64,000 bases of DNA from Cupriavidus agavae (GCF_004217045.1 NZ_SGXM01000003.1:124001-188000); one strand, 5' to 3'. Shown: positions 26,562-36,604, numbered from the stretch's first letter. The notes: a model not told the origin generated them from the letters alone. Made by a program: numbers and translations.

Positions 26562-26579
26562 TCACTTCCCAATACAAAA
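26562..26579. other. mnmE 3'-end segment resembling an island attachment site
   Basis: Read on the minus strand the last codons of mnmE give TTTTGTATTGGGAAGTGA, close to the 18-base attB at the 3' end of mnmE/trmE used by SGI1-type islands (from memory, TTCTGTATTGG-AAGTAA type). The likeness partly follows from the conserved coding ending FCIGK. Accessory genes start directly downstream, but I found no integrase and no second copy. Confidence 0.3.
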
Positions 26580-28001
26580 CCGCGTAAAGATCGTCCCGAG
26601 CAGGTCGTCGCTGGTGAACTCGCCGGTGATGCTGTTCAGGTGGTCCTGGGCGAGGCGCAGTTCCTCGGCGAAGAGGTCGAGGGCCTGGGCGTTCTGTTCG
26701 GCGCGTTCGACGGCGCAGTCGAGGTGGGACTGGGCGCTGCGCAGGGCGGTGAGGTGGCGTTCGCGGGCCAGGAAGGTGCCTTCGTTGCCCGACTGCCAGC
26801 CGATCAGGCGCAGCAGTTCGCGGCGCATGAGGTCGATGCCGGCGCCGGTGCGGGCCGAGATCCAGATTTCGGTGGGATTGGGGCCGTTGGCCACCACCAC
26901 GTGCGGGCGGTTGCCGCCGAAGCCCATCTCGCCAGCCGCCGGGGCGAGGTCGATCTTGTTGACCACGCGCACGATGGGCGCGCCCGGCGGCAACTGGCCG
27001 CTGAGGCGGTCGTCGATATGGTCATCGGTCTCGGAGAGGCCGTGTTCGAGGTAGTCGGCGGCGTCCACCAGGTGCAGCACGATATCGGCGCGGCGGATGG
27101 CCTCCCAGGTGCGCTCGATGCCGATGCGCTCGACTTCGTCGGCCGCATCGTCACGCAGGCCGGCGGTGTCGATGATGTGCAGCGGGATGCCGTCGATCTG
27201 GATGGTCTCGCGCACGCGGTCGCGCGTGGTGCCGGCGATCGGCGTGACGATGGCCAGTTCGGCGCCGGCCAGCGCGTTGAGCAGCGACGACTTGCCCACG
27301 TTCGGCTGCCCGGCCAGCACCACCGACAGCCCTTCGCGCAGCAGCGAGCCCTGGCGCGCCTGCTTGAGCACGCCCGCCAGCGCTTCGCGGATGCGCGTGA
27401 GCTGGCCGCGTGCGTCGGAGGCTTCGAGGAAATCGATCTCCTCCTCGGGAAAATCGAGCGTGGCCTCCACGAGCATGCGCAGGTGGATCACCTTTTCCAC
27501 GAGCGCGTGGATGGCCTTCGAGAACTCGCCCTCCATCGAACGCGCCGCCGAGCGTGCGGCGGCCTCGGTGCTGGCTTCGATCAAATCCGCCACCGCTTCG
27601 GCCTGCGCCAGATCAAGCTTGTCGTTGAGAAACGCGCGCCGCGTGAACTCGCCGGGATCGGCCACGCGCAGTCCCACGGACTTGCCGGCTTCGAGGCAGC
27701 GCGACAGCAGCATCTGCATGACCACCGGGCCGCCGTGGCCCTGCAGTTCGAGCACTTCCTCGCCGGTGTAGGAGTTGGGCGCGGGGAAGTAGAGCGCGAG
27801 GCCGTGGTCGATGACCTTGCCGCGTGCGTCGAGAAACGGCAGGTAGGTGGCGTGGCGCGGCTGCAGGTTGCGGCCGCAGACGGCGCGCATGATGGTGCCG
27901 ACGTCGGGGCCGGAAACGCGCACGACGCCGATGCCGCCGCGGCCCGGTGCGGTGGCAATGGCTGCGATCGGTAGCTCGGTCGATGTCTGGATGGCTGTCA
28001 T
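26562..28001 (-). CDS. mnmE: tRNA modification GTPase MnmE (TrmE)
   Basis: A 479-residue GTPase that, with MnmG, makes 5-carboxymethylaminomethyl-uridine at the wobble position of several tRNAs. The N-terminal folate-binding domain starts with [20 protein letters not shown]. The G domain has [12 protein letters not shown] (P-loop, about residue 235), the G3 motif DTAGLRD and the G4 motif NKID. The protein ends in the invariant CIGK with its functional Cys. It is the last gene of the leftward rpmH-rnpA-yidD-yidC-mnmE series, here interrupted by a CHAD gene and tam. Confidence 0.97.
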   Translation of the reverse strand: MTAIQTSTELPIAAIATAPGRGGIGVVRVSGPDVGTIMRAVCGRNLQPRHATYLPFLDARGKVIDHGLALYFPAPNSYTGEEVLELQGHGGPVVMQMLLSRCLEAGKSVGLRVADPGEFTRRAFLNDKLDLAQAEAVADLIEASTEAAARSAARSMEGEFSKAIHALVEKVIHLRMLVEATLDFPEEEIDFLEASDARGQLTRIREALAGVLKQARQGSLLREGLSVVLAGQPNVGKSSLLNALAGAELAIVTPIAGTTRDRVRETIQIDGIPLHIIDTAGLRDDAADEVERIGIERTWEAIRRADIVLHLVDAADYLEHGLSETDDHIDDRLSGQLPPGAPIVRVVNKIDLAPAAGEMGFGGNRPHVVVANGPNPTEIWISARTGAGIDLMRRELLRLIGWQSGNEGTFLARERHLTALRSAQSHLDCAVERAEQNAQALDLFAEELRLAQDHLNSITGEFTSDDLLGTIFTRFCIGK

Positions 28002-28005
28002 GGCG

Positions 28006-28818
28006 TTATTGTCGCAGATCGTTCCGGGGGGCGGCCGGGGCTTCGGCTGGGGTTTGGGGGGCGGCTGCGGCGCAGCCCAGGCACTCCGCCATCAGCCGGC
28101 GCGCCACGGCGCCGTCGATCAGCGCACCCAGTTCCGACTGCCGCCTGACCAGCTTCTTGCGCAGCCGCTTGCGGTAGCGGCGCGGCAGCACGTCGGACAG
28201 CGCCTCGATGGCATAACGCAGGCGCTTGTTGCCGATGCGGAGCTGGTGCACGTGGTCGGTCTGGCCGTCGCGGGCCACGCGGGCAAGTTCGCGTACCCGC
28301 CGGCGCGCCTTGCGTATCCGGCGCGGCGCGAAGGTCTTCAGGCGCGACCCGGACCTGGCCGAAGCAATGTGGATCAGGTCGCGGTAGAGGACCGGCAGCG
28401 GCGACTGACGGTAACGTGACAGGCTTGTCATCATCTCGTCGCGTGCGACGCTGCGCCGTTCCTGCGCCGTGGCGACGAGCGCGGCAAGTACCGGATCGTC
28501 GGGCTGCTTTTCGAGCGCGGGCGCCAGCGTTTCGGCGAGAAAGACATCCCAGTCGCGTACCGGACCGGCCGCGTCGGCCATCTCGCACAGGGTCCGCTTC
28601 CAGCGCGCCTTCCGATGATTGCCGAGGATCGGCCCGAAGGCCCACGCAACGGCGCGCAGATGGCGGATCGCCACGCGCAGCCGGTGCACGTCCTCGACCT
28701 CGTCACGATGGAGTACGGCTTCCAGCTGGTGGTCCACGGCCCGCAGGCCGTGGTCGCCAAGGACCACGAATGCCCTGGCGGGTCGCATCTTCCGGTGCAG
28801 CACGGGCTGACGGCTCAT
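28006..28818 (-). CDS. CHAD-domain protein
   Basis: A 270-residue protein of the CHAD family, all-helical proteins with conserved His and basic residues that bind polyphosphate. Visible repeats are [16 protein letters not shown] (about residue 40) and [20 protein letters not shown] (near 205), the two characteristic His-Arg helices. Arg/Lys-rich stretches between them ([13 protein letters not shown]) fit a polyanion ligand. No CYTH/triphosphatase partner is adjacent. The start at 28818 excludes an upstream open frame that runs into the tam gene. The stop is 4 bases before mnmE. Confidence 0.88.
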   Translation of the reverse strand: MSRQPVLHRKMRPARAFVVLGDHGLRAVDHQLEAVLHRDEVEDVHRLRVAIRHLRAVAWAFGPILGNHRKARWKRTLCEMADAAGPVRDWDVFLAETLAPALEKQPDDPVLAALVATAQERRSVARDEMMTSLSRYRQSPLPVLYRDLIHIASARSGSRLKTFAPRRIRKARRRVRELARVARDGQTDHVHQLRIGNKRLRYAIEALSDVLPRRYRKRLRKKLVRRQSELGALIDGAVARRLMAECLGCAAAAPQTPAEAPAAPRNDLRQ

Positions 28819-28925
28819 GGCGGTGTCTCTTGATCTGGATCGGAGAAGAGAGTGACTGCGCAGCGGTCCGTCTAGTGTAGGCGATGGCGCACCTGAGTGG
28901 CGTGATAGCCACCCAGGGGCCGGAG

Positions 28926-29696
28926 TCAGCGCGTGGCGACCATGAAGACGCGCGGGAACGGCAGCAGCACGGTGCCATCGGGCAGGGCCGGAAAGACCTT
29001 GGCCAGCGCCGCCTCGTATTGCCGGAGGAAGGCGGCTTTCCCGGCGTCGTCGAGCGGGGCCAGGAAGGGCCGCAGGCCGCTGCCCTTGAACCATTCGACC
29101 ACCGCCGCGGCGCCGCCCTTGAGCGGATGCTGGTAGATCGTGCGCCAGATGTCCACGCGGCTGCAGTGCGGCTTCAGCAGTTCGTAGTACCAGCGTTCCG
29201 CCGGCAGCGTGGTGCGCGCGCCGGCCGCACTGGCGAGCTTGGCGGCCCACGGACCGTCGAGCGCCGTTTCGCGCATCAGCACGTGCGACGGCTGGTCGAG
29301 GTTGTCCGGCATCTGCACGGCGAGGCTGCCGCCGGGGGCCAGCCGGCTGACGAGCGCCGGGAACAGCGTGGCGTGGTCGGGCACCCACTGGAACACGGCG
29401 TTGGCCAGCATCACGTCCCACGGGCCGGCGTCGTTCCACTGGGTGACATCGGCCATATCGAAACGCAGGCCGGGCAACCGCTTGCGCGCGGCGGCGATCA
29501 TGTCGGCATCGCTGTCCACGCCGGTCACCTCGGCGCCGGCAAAGCGTGCCGCCAGCACTTCGGTGGAATTGCCCGGGCCGCAGCCGATATCGATGACGCG
29601 CCGCGCCTCGACGGGCGGAATCGCCGCCACCAGGTCGCGCACGGGGCGGGTGCGTTCGTCCTCGAACTGTACGTACTGGCTGGCCGACCAGGTCAT
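28926..29696 (-). CDS. tam: Trans-aconitate 2-methyltransferase
   Basis: A 256-residue SAM-dependent methyltransferase that esterifies trans-aconitate, removing this inhibitor of aconitase. The SAM-binding motif VIDIGCGPGNST is at about residues 34-45 and the acidic loop is GVDSDADMI. Along its length it matches E. coli Tam: ANAVFQWVPDH, LAVQMPDN, SHVLMRE and VDIWRTIYQH all have near-identical counterparts. The length equals the E. coli protein (252). A good GGAAAGGAC precedes the start. It lies between yidC and the CHAD gene on the same strand. Confidence 0.93.
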   Translation of the reverse strand: MTWSASQYVQFEDERTRPVRDLVAAIPPVEARRVIDIGCGPGNSTEVLAARFAGAEVTGVDSDADMIAAARKRLPGLRFDMADVTQWNDAGPWDVMLANAVFQWVPDHATLFPALVSRLAPGGSLAVQMPDNLDQPSHVLMRETALDGPWAAKLASAAGARTTLPAERWYYELLKPHCSRVDIWRTIYQHPLKGGAAAVVEWFKGSGLRPFLAPLDDAGKAAFLRQYEAALAKVFPALPDGTVLLPFPRVFMVATR

Positions 29697-29794
29697 GGCG
29701 TGTCCTTTCCGCTGCGGCGGGGTTGCGAAGTCTTATATAAGAGTGGAAGCATACGCCCGGCGCGCCAGCCTTGCCACCGCCCGCCTCGGGCAAC

Positions 29795-29819
29795 AAAAAA
29801 CCCGGCGCGGGGCCGGGTT
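29795..29819 (-). terminator. Rho-independent terminator downstream of yidC
   Basis: Read leftward: AACCCGGC (29811-29819 arm) and its partner (29799-29806) form a hairpin with a 4-base loop followed by a run of six T in the minus-strand transcript (A run at 29795-29800). It ends the rpmH-rnpA-yidD-yidC transcript before tam. Confidence 0.88.
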
Positions 29820-29850
29820 CTTCGTTGGTGCGGGGTGATTCCCCGGCGTT

Positions 29851-31527
29851 TCAGCTCTTGGCGATCGCCGCCGCCTTGCTCTTGCCGAGCATCCGGTTGA
29901 TCTGCCATTGCTGGGCGATCGACAGGATGTTGTTCACGACCCAGTACAGCACCAGGCCGGCCGGGAAGAAGAAGAACATGAACGAGAACACCAGCGGCAT
30001 GATCATCATGACCTTGGCCTGCACGGGGTCCGGCGGCGTCGGGTTCAGCTTGGTCTGCACGAACATCGACACGGCCATCACGATCGGCAGGATGTAGAAC
30101 GGGTCCGGCACCGACAGATCGTGGATCCAGCCCAGCCACGGCGCGCCGCGCATTTCCACCGACGACAGCAGCACCCAGTACAGCGCGATGAAGACCGGGA
30201 TCTGGATCACGATGGGCAGGCAGCCGCCCAGCGGATTGACCTTCTCGGTGCGGTACAGCGCCATCATTTCCTGGTTCATCTTCTGCGGATCGCCCTTGTG
30301 GCGCTCGCGGATGGCCGTCATGCGCGGCTGCAGGTCCTTCATCTTGCCCATCGAGCGGTAGCTCGCGGCGGACAGCGGGAAGAACACCAGCTTGATCAGC
30401 ACGGTCAGCGCGATGATCGACCAGCCCCAGTTGCCCAGGAAGCCGTGCAGCTTCTCCAGCAGCCAGAACAGCGGCTTGGCCAGGATGGTCAGCCAGCCAT
30501 AGTCCTTCACCAGTTCCAGGCCCGGCGTGATCTGCTCGAGCATGTGCTCTTCCTGCGGACCGGCGAACAGGCGTGCCTGCGTGCTGACCGCGGCGCCCGG
30601 CGCCACCTGGCCCAGCGGCTGCTGGATACCCACGCGGTACAGGTTCGGATCGATCTGCTCGGCGTAGAAGCTGTGTTCCTTGCCGTTCTGCGGAATCCAG
30701 GCCGAGGCGAAGTAATGCTGCACCATCGCCACCCAGCCGTTGTCCGTGGGGCCCGGCACGGTGGCCTTGCCCTTCGAGATGTCCTCGAAGCTGATCTTGT
30801 GGTACTTGTCGGCGTTCGTGTAGATGGCCGGGCCGGTGAACGTGCTGTAGAACTGCGACTGCTCCACCTTGCTGCCGTCGCGCGCCAGTTCCAGGTACAG
30901 CGTCGGCGAGATCGGCGCCGTGCCCGTGTTGGCCACGTCGAAGCGCGTGTCGATGACGTACGTGCCCTTGTGGAACGTGTACGTCTTGGTGAACTTCACG
31001 CCGTTCTTCTCGGCCGTCAGCACCACGTCCACCTTGTCCTGCCCCGGCGCCAGCGTGCGCGCGCCCGGCACGGCCGTGAACACCGTGGTGTGGTTCGGCA
31101 GGTCGCCGCCGATCAGGCCCGAACGGGCGAGATAGGTGCGCGTGGCGTCGCGCTCGAACAGCACCACGGGCTTGCCGTCCTTCTCGTGCTGGTTCAGCAG
31201 TTCGAGGCGCGACACGATGCCGCCGGCGGTGTCGATCTCGGCGCGCACCTCGTCGGTGGTCACCACGACCTTCTCGGCCGAAGGCTGGGCCGCGCCCTGC
31301 GGGGCCGCCGGCACCGCGCCAGGCGCCGAGGCGCTCGTCCCGCTGGCCTTGGGCACGTCACCCTGGGCCGCGGCGCCGCTCGCACCGCCGGCCGGTGCGG
31401 CCTGCTGTTGCGTGTTGGCGCTCGGGAAGAACATCGACGCGTGGCCGTTGGCGCGCTGCCAGTTGTCGTAGAGCAGCACGAGGGACATCGAGAAGATGAC
31501 CCACAGGATGGTGCGTTTGATATCCAT
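29851..31527 (-). CDS. yidC: Membrane protein insertase YidC
   Basis: A 558-residue inner-membrane insertase/chaperone that works alone or with SecYEG. The N-terminal anchor is [23 protein letters not shown], then an Ala/Pro-rich linker, the large periplasmic beta domain typical of Gram-negative YidC (about 90-370), and the conserved membrane core. The core contains [50 protein letters not shown] and a C-terminal basic tail. The hydrophilic-groove Arg is in the LVFFPL-flanking region as usual. It follows yidD by 22 bases in the conserved origin-linked operon. Confidence 0.97.
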   Translation of the reverse strand: MDIKRTILWVIFSMSLVLLYDNWQRANGHASMFFPSANTQQQAAPAGGASGAAAQGDVPKASGTSASAPGAVPAAPQGAAQPSAEKVVVTTDEVRAEIDTAGGIVSRLELLNQHEKDGKPVVLFERDATRTYLARSGLIGGDLPNHTTVFTAVPGARTLAPGQDKVDVVLTAEKNGVKFTKTYTFHKGTYVIDTRFDVANTGTAPISPTLYLELARDGSKVEQSQFYSTFTGPAIYTNADKYHKISFEDISKGKATVPGPTDNGWVAMVQHYFASAWIPQNGKEHSFYAEQIDPNLYRVGIQQPLGQVAPGAAVSTQARLFAGPQEEHMLEQITPGLELVKDYGWLTILAKPLFWLLEKLHGFLGNWGWSIIALTVLIKLVFFPLSAASYRSMGKMKDLQPRMTAIRERHKGDPQKMNQEMMALYRTEKVNPLGGCLPIVIQIPVFIALYWVLLSSVEMRGAPWLGWIHDLSVPDPFYILPIVMAVSMFVQTKLNPTPPDPVQAKVMMIMPLVFSFMFFFFPAGLVLYWVVNNILSIAQQWQINRMLGKSKAAAIAKS

Positions 31528-31549
31528 GTCTCGCTATGGTCTGGGGGAA

Positions 31550-31849
31550 TCAGGGTCTGGGGAGCCGGACCGTGACAGGCGGACGGCCTGGCGCGGCGGA
31601 TGCCCGGGTCGCCGCGGCGGCCTTCCCGTTTACTGCAGGCTCGGGCACGGGATCATACCCGCCCTTTGCGAAAGGATGGCAACGGCAGAGCCTGCCGGCG
31701 GCCATCCACGTGCCGCGCGCCGCGCCATGGCTGACGATGGCGTCGCGGGCATAGTCGGAACAGGTTGGCAGGAAGCGGCACTGCGAGCCAAGGTACGGAC
31801 TCAGGGCGATCTTGTAGATGCGCAGCAGGGCAAGCAGGATTCGCTTCAT
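31550..31849 (-). CDS. yidD: Membrane protein insertion efficiency factor YidD
   Basis: A 99-residue protein. The conserved core is short: [32 protein letters not shown] (Cys pair), and the C-terminal [16 protein letters not shown] motif typical of YidD. An extra 25-residue Ala/Arg/Pro tail follows. It lies between rnpA and yidC, the universal position of this gene, and assists YidC-dependent insertion. Confidence 0.94.
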   Translation of the reverse strand: MKRILLALLRIYKIALSPYLGSQCRFLPTCSDYARDAIVSHGAARGTWMAAGRLCRCHPFAKGGYDPVPEPAVNGKAAAATRASAAPGRPPVTVRLPRP

Positions 31850-31857
31850 GATGATGG

Positions 31858-32364
31858 TCAGGCGGGGGAGGCGGGCAGGCCGGCTGGCCTGGCTGGCTCG
31901 GGCGGGGCCACGGGCAGTGGCCTGGCCGCGATATCGAGCAGCCCGCTGATTTCGGCATGGCAGGTCCGCCGGATCGCGGTCCGGCTGGCGAACTCCGCAC
32001 GCGGAAACTTCGCCTGCAGCCGTAACAAAATGTCACGGCCACCGAATTGGTCCTGCCGGCCGCGAAACAGTTCCCGCACCATGCGCTTCACGAGGTTGCG
32101 CTCGGCGGCGCGCGGCGCGAACTTCTTGCCCACCACGATGCCGAGCCGGCCCTGCTGCTGGCCGTTGGCGCGCACGTACAGCACGAAGTGCGTGCTGCGA
32201 CGCCGTGGCCGCAAAGCAAAAACGGATGAAAACTCATCCGTCTTTGTGAGCCTCGCGGCTTTGGGGAAGGCATGGTCCGACACGCTGGTCAACACTGGGA
32301 AGACACCGTGCTGCGGCACTCCTGGCCATCCTGAGGGCGAGGCGTCGGGCTGGGGCGTGGCCAT
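31858..32364 (-). CDS. rnpA: Ribonuclease P protein component
   Basis: The protein subunit of RNase P, which with the M1 RNA trims tRNA 5' leaders. The core starts at [17 protein letters not shown] and contains [27 protein letters not shown], the basic RNR signature region that contacts the RNA. At 168 residues it is longer than E. coli RnpA (119): about 30 N-terminal residues and a Pro/Ala C-terminal tail are extra. A start nearer the core (HAFPKA region) cannot be excluded. It sits 49 bases after rpmH and 8 before yidD. Confidence 0.95.
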   Translation of the reverse strand: MATPQPDASPSGWPGVPQHGVFPVLTSVSDHAFPKAARLTKTDEFSSVFALRPRRRSTHFVLYVRANGQQQGRLGIVVGKKFAPRAAERNLVKRMVRELFRGRQDQFGGRDILLRLQAKFPRAEFASRTAIRRTCHAEISGLLDIAARPLPVAPPEPARPAGLPASPA

Positions 32365-32413
32365 CGTGCGGCGGCTGCCGCCATGGTCACCACCCCGGCC
32401 GGTCGCCCGGCAC

Positions 32414-32548
32414 TCAGATTGCCAGGCGCTTGCGGCCCTTGGCGCGGCGGGCGTTGATCACGGCACGGCCGCCGCGGGTCTTCATGCGCACGCGGAAACC
32501 ATGGGTACGCTTGCGGCGGGTAACGGAAGGTTGGTAGGTACGTTTCAT
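32414..32548 (-). CDS. rpmH: 50S ribosomal protein L34
   Basis: A 44-residue ribosomal protein with the invariant opening MKRTYQPS and the basic body [18 protein letters not shown] ending in KGRKRLAI, the standard length for L34. AGAGTG precedes the ATG at 32548. It is the first gene of the leftward origin-proximal operon; its promoter is predicted about 300 bases upstream, next to oriC. Confidence 0.97.
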   Translation of the reverse strand: MKRTYQPSVTRRKRTHGFRVRMKTRGGRAVINARRAKGRKRLAI

Positions 32549-32854
32549 GTTGCACTCTCTGGTTGATCCGGGCTTTCCGGGCGCCGGCCTATGCCGGACC
32601 GCCTTGGCCGCCGCGTATGGTTCGCATGGGGCTGCCGCACAGCCGACGCCCGCCTGATTTGGGCAAGGTGGCCGCGGCTCTGCCGACGATTCTGGTTCTG
32701 TCTTGCTGCCGGCCGCCGCTGGCACCGCCGCGTGGGACGGGGCACTGGCGGGGATCAGACCGCTTGCCTGATGCCGCACATGCGTGCATGTGGCGGTACG
32801 GGCCAGACCCGGCGATGCGCATACGTGATCCCCTGCCGCATCGCAGAACCCGCC

Positions 32855-32883
32855 ATTTAACTGATTTTCGCAAGGCGTGTCAA
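32855..32883 (-). promoter_or_regulatory. Sigma-70 promoter for rpmH-rnpA-yidD-yidC
   Basis: On the minus strand TTGACA (32883-32878), a 17-base spacer and TTAAAT (32860-32855) form a near-consensus promoter. The start point would be near 32848, giving a leader of about 300 bases before rpmH. The region between holds no gene I can support. Confidence 0.75.
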
Positions 32884-32929
32884 GGCGGCAGACGGATAGT
32901 GCCCGAAACGCCGCCACAATGCCTCGCCG

Positions 32930-33150
32930 GCTGTGGGTAAACACCGGTGCACCATTGTCCACAATGGACGGTGGGTAACTTTCGGTACGGCCAGATGGGT
33001 GCCCGAGACCCGTCCAGGTGATCCAACTTGTTGTTTTCCATGGATTATCTGGCGTTCAAGGCGCTTGCAGCGGCAGCTGCGGACCCGGTTGTGCACACAA
33101 ATCCACTGATTTTTCACAAGTTGTCCACAGGGTTATCCTTTGTGGATAAC
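32930..33150. other. Chromosomal replication origin region (oriC) with DnaA boxes
   Basis: This is the centre of the 859-base gap between divergent rpmH and dnaA. DnaA boxes (consensus TTATCCACA): one perfect copy on the minus strand at 33141-33149 (TGTGGATAA), and single-mismatch copies at 32932-32940 (TGTGGGTAA), 32955-32963 and 33121-33129 (both TTGTCCACA). Weaker ones lie near 32970 and 33090. Position, gene order and strand switch support oriC. The unwinding region is not obvious because the DNA is only locally A/T-rich (33030-33130). The remaining gap (32549-32854 and 33180-33407) shows no gene. Confidence 0.8.
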
Positions 33151-33179
33151 TTGGACCGGGGGGTACAATCCCGGTCCAA
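33140..33179 (+). promoter_or_regulatory. dnaA promoter overlapped by a DnaA box and a 10-base inverted repeat
   Basis: A -10 element TACAAT (33164-33169) has an 18-base spacer to TTGTGG (33140-33145), which overlaps the perfect DnaA box 33141-33149. The -10 is bracketed by TTGGACCGGG (33151-33160) and CCCGGTCCAA (33170-33179), a perfect 10-base dyad with a 9-base spacer. The layout suggests autorepression by DnaA and possibly a second regulator. The transcript leader would be about 230 bases. Confidence 0.6.
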
Positions 33180-33407
33180 ACACTACACGGGCTGCGTGGC
33201 GCACGCACAACCCGGGTCTTCCTGCCTTGGTATACCTCGCCGGTGTGCCGATTTTCGAATGCCGTTGCCGTGCCTCGGGCACGATGGGCGGCATTTTGCT
33301 TTTCGCGGCTCGTTTGCCGCGACTGGCAGCAGGAAGTCCCGTGGCCGGCCGCCGCCCCGCCCGTGACGTGCCAAGCAGCGTTGTGGCGCGATCACTTAGA
33401 AGAACAC

Positions 33408-35087
33408 ATGCAAGATTTCTGGCAGGCGGCAGCCGCGCAGCTCGAGCGCGAACTGACGCCGCAACAGTTCAAAACCTGGATCAAGCCGTTGGCGCCGGTC
33501 GCCTTCGACGAGGAAGCGCATGCGCTGCGGATTGCCGCGCCCAACCGCTTCAAGCTCGACTGGGTCAAGAGCCAGTTCTCGGGCCGCATCACCGCCCTCG
33601 CGTGCGAATACTGGGAAACGCAAGTTAGCGTTCACTTTGTGCTGGATCCCGCTGCGTCGGGCCGGGCGGCAACCTATACCCAGCAGGCGATGCAACAGGG
33701 CGCCGACCACGCCGCCGGCGGCCACGCAGGAGTGGGTGCGGGCAATGCGCCCTATCCGGGCTACCCGCAGGCGCCGGCCCAGCATCCTGCCCAACACCCT
33801 GCCCAGATGGGCGGTTATCACGAATACGCCCAGCCTCCGGCGCATGCGCAGGGCGGGCAGCCGCCGTACGGTGCGCCCGCGCAGAACCGCGCCGCCGCGC
33901 CGACCGGCCATCCGCTGCAGGGCAATGCCGGCGCGAGCCATGACCTGGGCGATATCGACGTGGCCCAGATGGACCCGGCCGAGGCCAGCGCGCGCTCCTA
34001 TCGCCCGCCGCAGCCTCAGCAGCAGCCGTCCGGCGCGCCGGCGCAACCCAGCGACACGGTGCACGAGCGCTCGCGCCTGAACCCGATCCTGACGTTCGAC
34101 AACTTCGTCACCGGCAAGGCCAACCAGCTGGCCCGCGCGGCGGCGATCCAGGTGGCCAACAACCCCGGCAAGTCCTACAACCCGCTGTATCTCTATGGCG
34201 GCGTGGGCCTGGGCAAGACCCACCTGATCCACGCCATCGGCAATTTCATGCTGATGGAGAACCCGCGCGCGCGCATCCGCTACATCCATGCCGAGCAGTA
34301 CGTCTCGGACGTGGTGAAGGCGTACCAGCGCAAGGCGTTCGACGAGTTCAAGCGGTACTACCACTCGCTGGACCTGCTGCTGATCGATGACATCCAGTTC
34401 TTCTCGGGCAAGAACCGCACGCAGGAAGAGTTCTTCTACGCGTTCGAGGCGCTGATCGCCAACCGCGCGCAGGTGATCATCACCAGCGATACGTATCCGA
34501 AGGAAATCACGGGCATCGACGACCGCCTGATCTCGCGCTTCGATTCCGGGCTGACGGTGGCCATCGAGCCGCCGGAGCTGGAGATGCGCGTGGCCATCCT
34601 GATGAAGAAGGCCGCCGCCGAGAACGTCAGCGTGCCCGAGGAAGTGGCGTTTTTCGTGGCCAAGCACCTGCGCTCGAACGTGCGCGAGCTGGAAGGGGCG
34701 CTGCGCAAGATCCTGGCGTTCTCGAACTTCCACGGCAAGGACATCACGATCGATGTCACGCGCGAGGCGCTCAAGGACCTGCTGACCGTGCAGAACCGCC
34801 AGATCTCGGTGGAGAACATCCAGAAGACCTGTGCCGATTTCTACAACATCAAGGTCGCGGACATGTATTCGAAGAAGCGGCCCGCCAATATCGCGCGGCC
34901 GCGCCAGATCGCCATGTACCTGGCCAAGGAACTGACGCAGAAGAGCCTGCCCGAGATCGGCGAGCTGTTCGGCGGGCGCGACCACACCACGGTGCTGCAC
35001 GCCGTGCGCAAGATTGCCGACGAACGCAGCAAGGACGCACAGCTCAACCACGAGCTGCACGTGCTGGAACAGACGCTCAAGGGCTGA
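33408..35087 (+). CDS. dnaA: Chromosomal replication initiator DnaA
   Basis: A 559-residue initiator ATPase. Domain I ([21 protein letters not shown]) interacts with DnaB and DiaA-type proteins. A long Pro/Gln/Gly/Ala-rich linker (domain II, about 85-220) explains the length over E. coli (467). Domain III has the P-loop GGVGLGKTH (about residue 264) and Walker [11 protein letters not shown] (near 323). Domain IV carries [14 protein letters not shown] and the box-binding signature [11 protein letters not shown] (near 522). I chose the ATG at 33408, which matches the family N-terminus; the frame is open to 33243 but unconserved. Confidence 0.97.
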   Translation: MQDFWQAAAAQLERELTPQQFKTWIKPLAPVAFDEEAHALRIAAPNRFKLDWVKSQFSGRITALACEYWETQVSVHFVLDPAASGRAATYTQQAMQQGADHAAGGHAGVGAGNAPYPGYPQAPAQHPAQHPAQMGGYHEYAQPPAHAQGGQPPYGAPAQNRAAAPTGHPLQGNAGASHDLGDIDVAQMDPAEASARSYRPPQPQQQPSGAPAQPSDTVHERSRLNPILTFDNFVTGKANQLARAAAIQVANNPGKSYNPLYLYGGVGLGKTHLIHAIGNFMLMENPRARIRYIHAEQYVSDVVKAYQRKAFDEFKRYYHSLDLLLIDDIQFFSGKNRTQEEFFYAFEALIANRAQVIITSDTYPKEITGIDDRLISRFDSGLTVAIEPPELEMRVAILMKKAAAENVSVPEEVAFFVAKHLRSNVRELEGALRKILAFSNFHGKDITIDVTREALKDLLTVQNRQISVENIQKTCADFYNIKVADMYSKKRPANIARPRQIAMYLAKELTQKSLPEIGELFGGRDHTTVLHAVRKIADERSKDAQLNHELHVLEQTLKG

Positions 35088-35170
35088 TTCCAGGCCAGCC
35101 TTGCCGGGCTGGCATACTACTGGGTGCGCGTCCGGCGGCAACCGGGCGCCAGAATGACTTTGGATTGCGG

Positions 35171-35186
35171 TATCTGACCTCAGATA
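35171..35186. promoter_or_regulatory. Perfect palindrome in the dnaA-dnaN gap
   Basis: TATCTGA-CC-TCAGATA, a 16-base palindrome, 84 bases after dnaA and 220 before dnaN. The 318-base gap (35088-35405) also has a possible -10 element TACAAT at 35304-35309, just downstream of a DnaA-box-like TTATCCTTG (35294-35302), so dnaN may have its own promoter. No gene is seen in the gap. Confidence 0.4.
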
Positions 35187-35405
35187 AGGCTTTGCGGTGA
35201 GTCGGGACGCGTTGGCGAAAGCCGGCGCCTGACCGTGGCATTTTGTGCACAGGCAGGCGCCCCGCCGGACTCGCCCCGCTTCACCGCAGCGGCTTATCCT
35301 TGGTACAATACAGGCCATTAACTCCTTGATTCCTTTATGATTTTGGAGTCAGGAGCTGCGCCCTGTTCCGCGGTCGCCGATGACAAACGACGAAGGATAA
35401 TTTCA

Positions 35406-36521
35406 ATGCAATTGGTCAAAACCTCGCGAGACAACCTGCTGCGTCCGCTGCAAATCGTGAGCGGCATCGTGGAGCGCCGCCACACCCTCCCGATCCTGGC
35501 CAACCTGCTGATCCGCAAGTCCGGCTCGAACGTATCCTTCCTCTCGACCGACATCGAGATCCAGATCACCACGCACGCCGAGTGCGGCGTGGGCAGCGAC
35601 GATGTGGCCACCACCGTGGCCGCGCGCAAGCTGCTCGACATCCTGCGCGCGATGCCCGATGGCGACGTGGCGTTGTCGCTCAACGACAAGCGCATGTCGG
35701 TGCAGTCCGGCAAGAGCCGCTTCGCGCTGCAGACGCTGGCCGCCGAGGAATTCCCGACCGTGGCCGAGGCCGCCGAATTCAACGCGAGCGTGAGCCTGCC
35801 GCAGAAGACGTTCAAGCATCTGCTGGCGATGGTCCACTTCGCCATGGCGCAGCAGGACATCCGCTATTACCTGAACGGCATGCTGCTCGTGGTCGACGGC
35901 AAGAAGGTGATGGCCGTGGCCACCGACGGGCACCGCCTGGCGTACTGCGGCGTGGAACTGGAAAACGAGGCGGCGGGCGTGGGCTCGCGCCAGGAAGTCA
36001 TCATTCCGCGCAAGACCATCCTGGAACTGCAGCGCCTGCTCGAAGACAACGACGATCCCGTGCAGGTCCAGCTGGCCGCGAACCAGGTCAAGTTCACGTT
36101 CGCCAACATCGAACTGATCAGCAAGCTGGTGGAGGGCAAGTTCCCGGACTTCCAGCGCGTGATCCCCAAGGGCTACAAGAATGCGTTCGCGATCGACCGC
36201 GTGCAGTTGCAGCAGGCGCTGCAGCGTACGGCGATCCTGACCACGGACAAGTTCAAGGGCGTGCGCTGTATCCTCGATACGCACGTGCTCAAGATCAGTT
36301 CGACCAACGCGGACCAGGAAGAGGCCCAGGAAGAACTGGAACTCGACTATTCGGGCGATGCGCTCGATATCGGATTCAACGTGACCTACCTGCTCGACGT
36401 GCTCGCCAACCTGAAGAGCGAGCAGGTGCAGGTCAGCCTCGGCGACTCCAATTCGAGCGCGCTGATTACCGTGCCGGAAGACGACAACTTCAAGTACGTC
36501 GTGATGCCGATGCGCATTTGA
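35406..36521 (+). CDS. dnaN: DNA polymerase III beta sliding clamp
   Basis: The 371-residue processivity clamp, a ring of two three-domain subunits. The N-terminus MQLVKTSRDNLLRPLQIVSG and RRHTLPILANLLI are characteristic; ATDGHRLAY lies in the second domain and the protein ends VVMPMRI, the conserved C-terminal strand near the peptide-binding cleft. AAGGA is 10 bases before the chosen ATG. Flanked by dnaA and gyrB in the usual order; recF is absent between dnaN and gyrB, as in other Burkholderiaceae. Confidence 0.97.
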   Translation: MQLVKTSRDNLLRPLQIVSGIVERRHTLPILANLLIRKSGSNVSFLSTDIEIQITTHAECGVGSDDVATTVAARKLLDILRAMPDGDVALSLNDKRMSVQSGKSRFALQTLAAEEFPTVAEAAEFNASVSLPQKTFKHLLAMVHFAMAQQDIRYYLNGMLLVVDGKKVMAVATDGHRLAYCGVELENEAAGVGSRQEVIIPRKTILELQRLLEDNDDPVQVQLAANQVKFTFANIELISKLVEGKFPDFQRVIPKGYKNAFAIDRVQLQQALQRTAILTTDKFKGVRCILDTHVLKISSTNADQEEAQEELELDYSGDALDIGFNVTYLLDVLANLKSEQVQVSLGDSNSSALITVPEDDNFKYVVMPMRI

Positions 36522-36570
36522 TGGCCAAGAAAGAGCCGCCATCCATACACAATCGGGCACACACCGCAGC

Positions 36571-36604
36571 AGGGGCCGGGTCCACGGGATCCGCCCCTTT
36601 TGCC
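36571..36604 (+). terminator. Probable rho-independent terminator after dnaN
   Basis: GGGGC pairs with GCCCC and, inside, GGGTCC with GGATCC (one G-U), followed by TTTTGCCGTTTT. It is 50 bases past dnaN and 100 before gyrB, so gyrB probably has its own promoter. Confidence 0.65.

Noticed and set aside
28006-29796. A 596-residue minus-strand frame extending the CHAD gene
   Set aside because: The N-terminal part overlaps tam in another frame; tam is a clear gene, so the extension is not coding.
33396-35318. A 640-residue minus-strand frame antisense to dnaA
   Set aside because: It is a codon-position shadow of dnaA (Arg/Val/Leu/His-rich) with no recognisable domain; similar long antisense frames over gyrB, dnaN, kdpA, kdpB and the chemoreceptor were discarded for the same reason.
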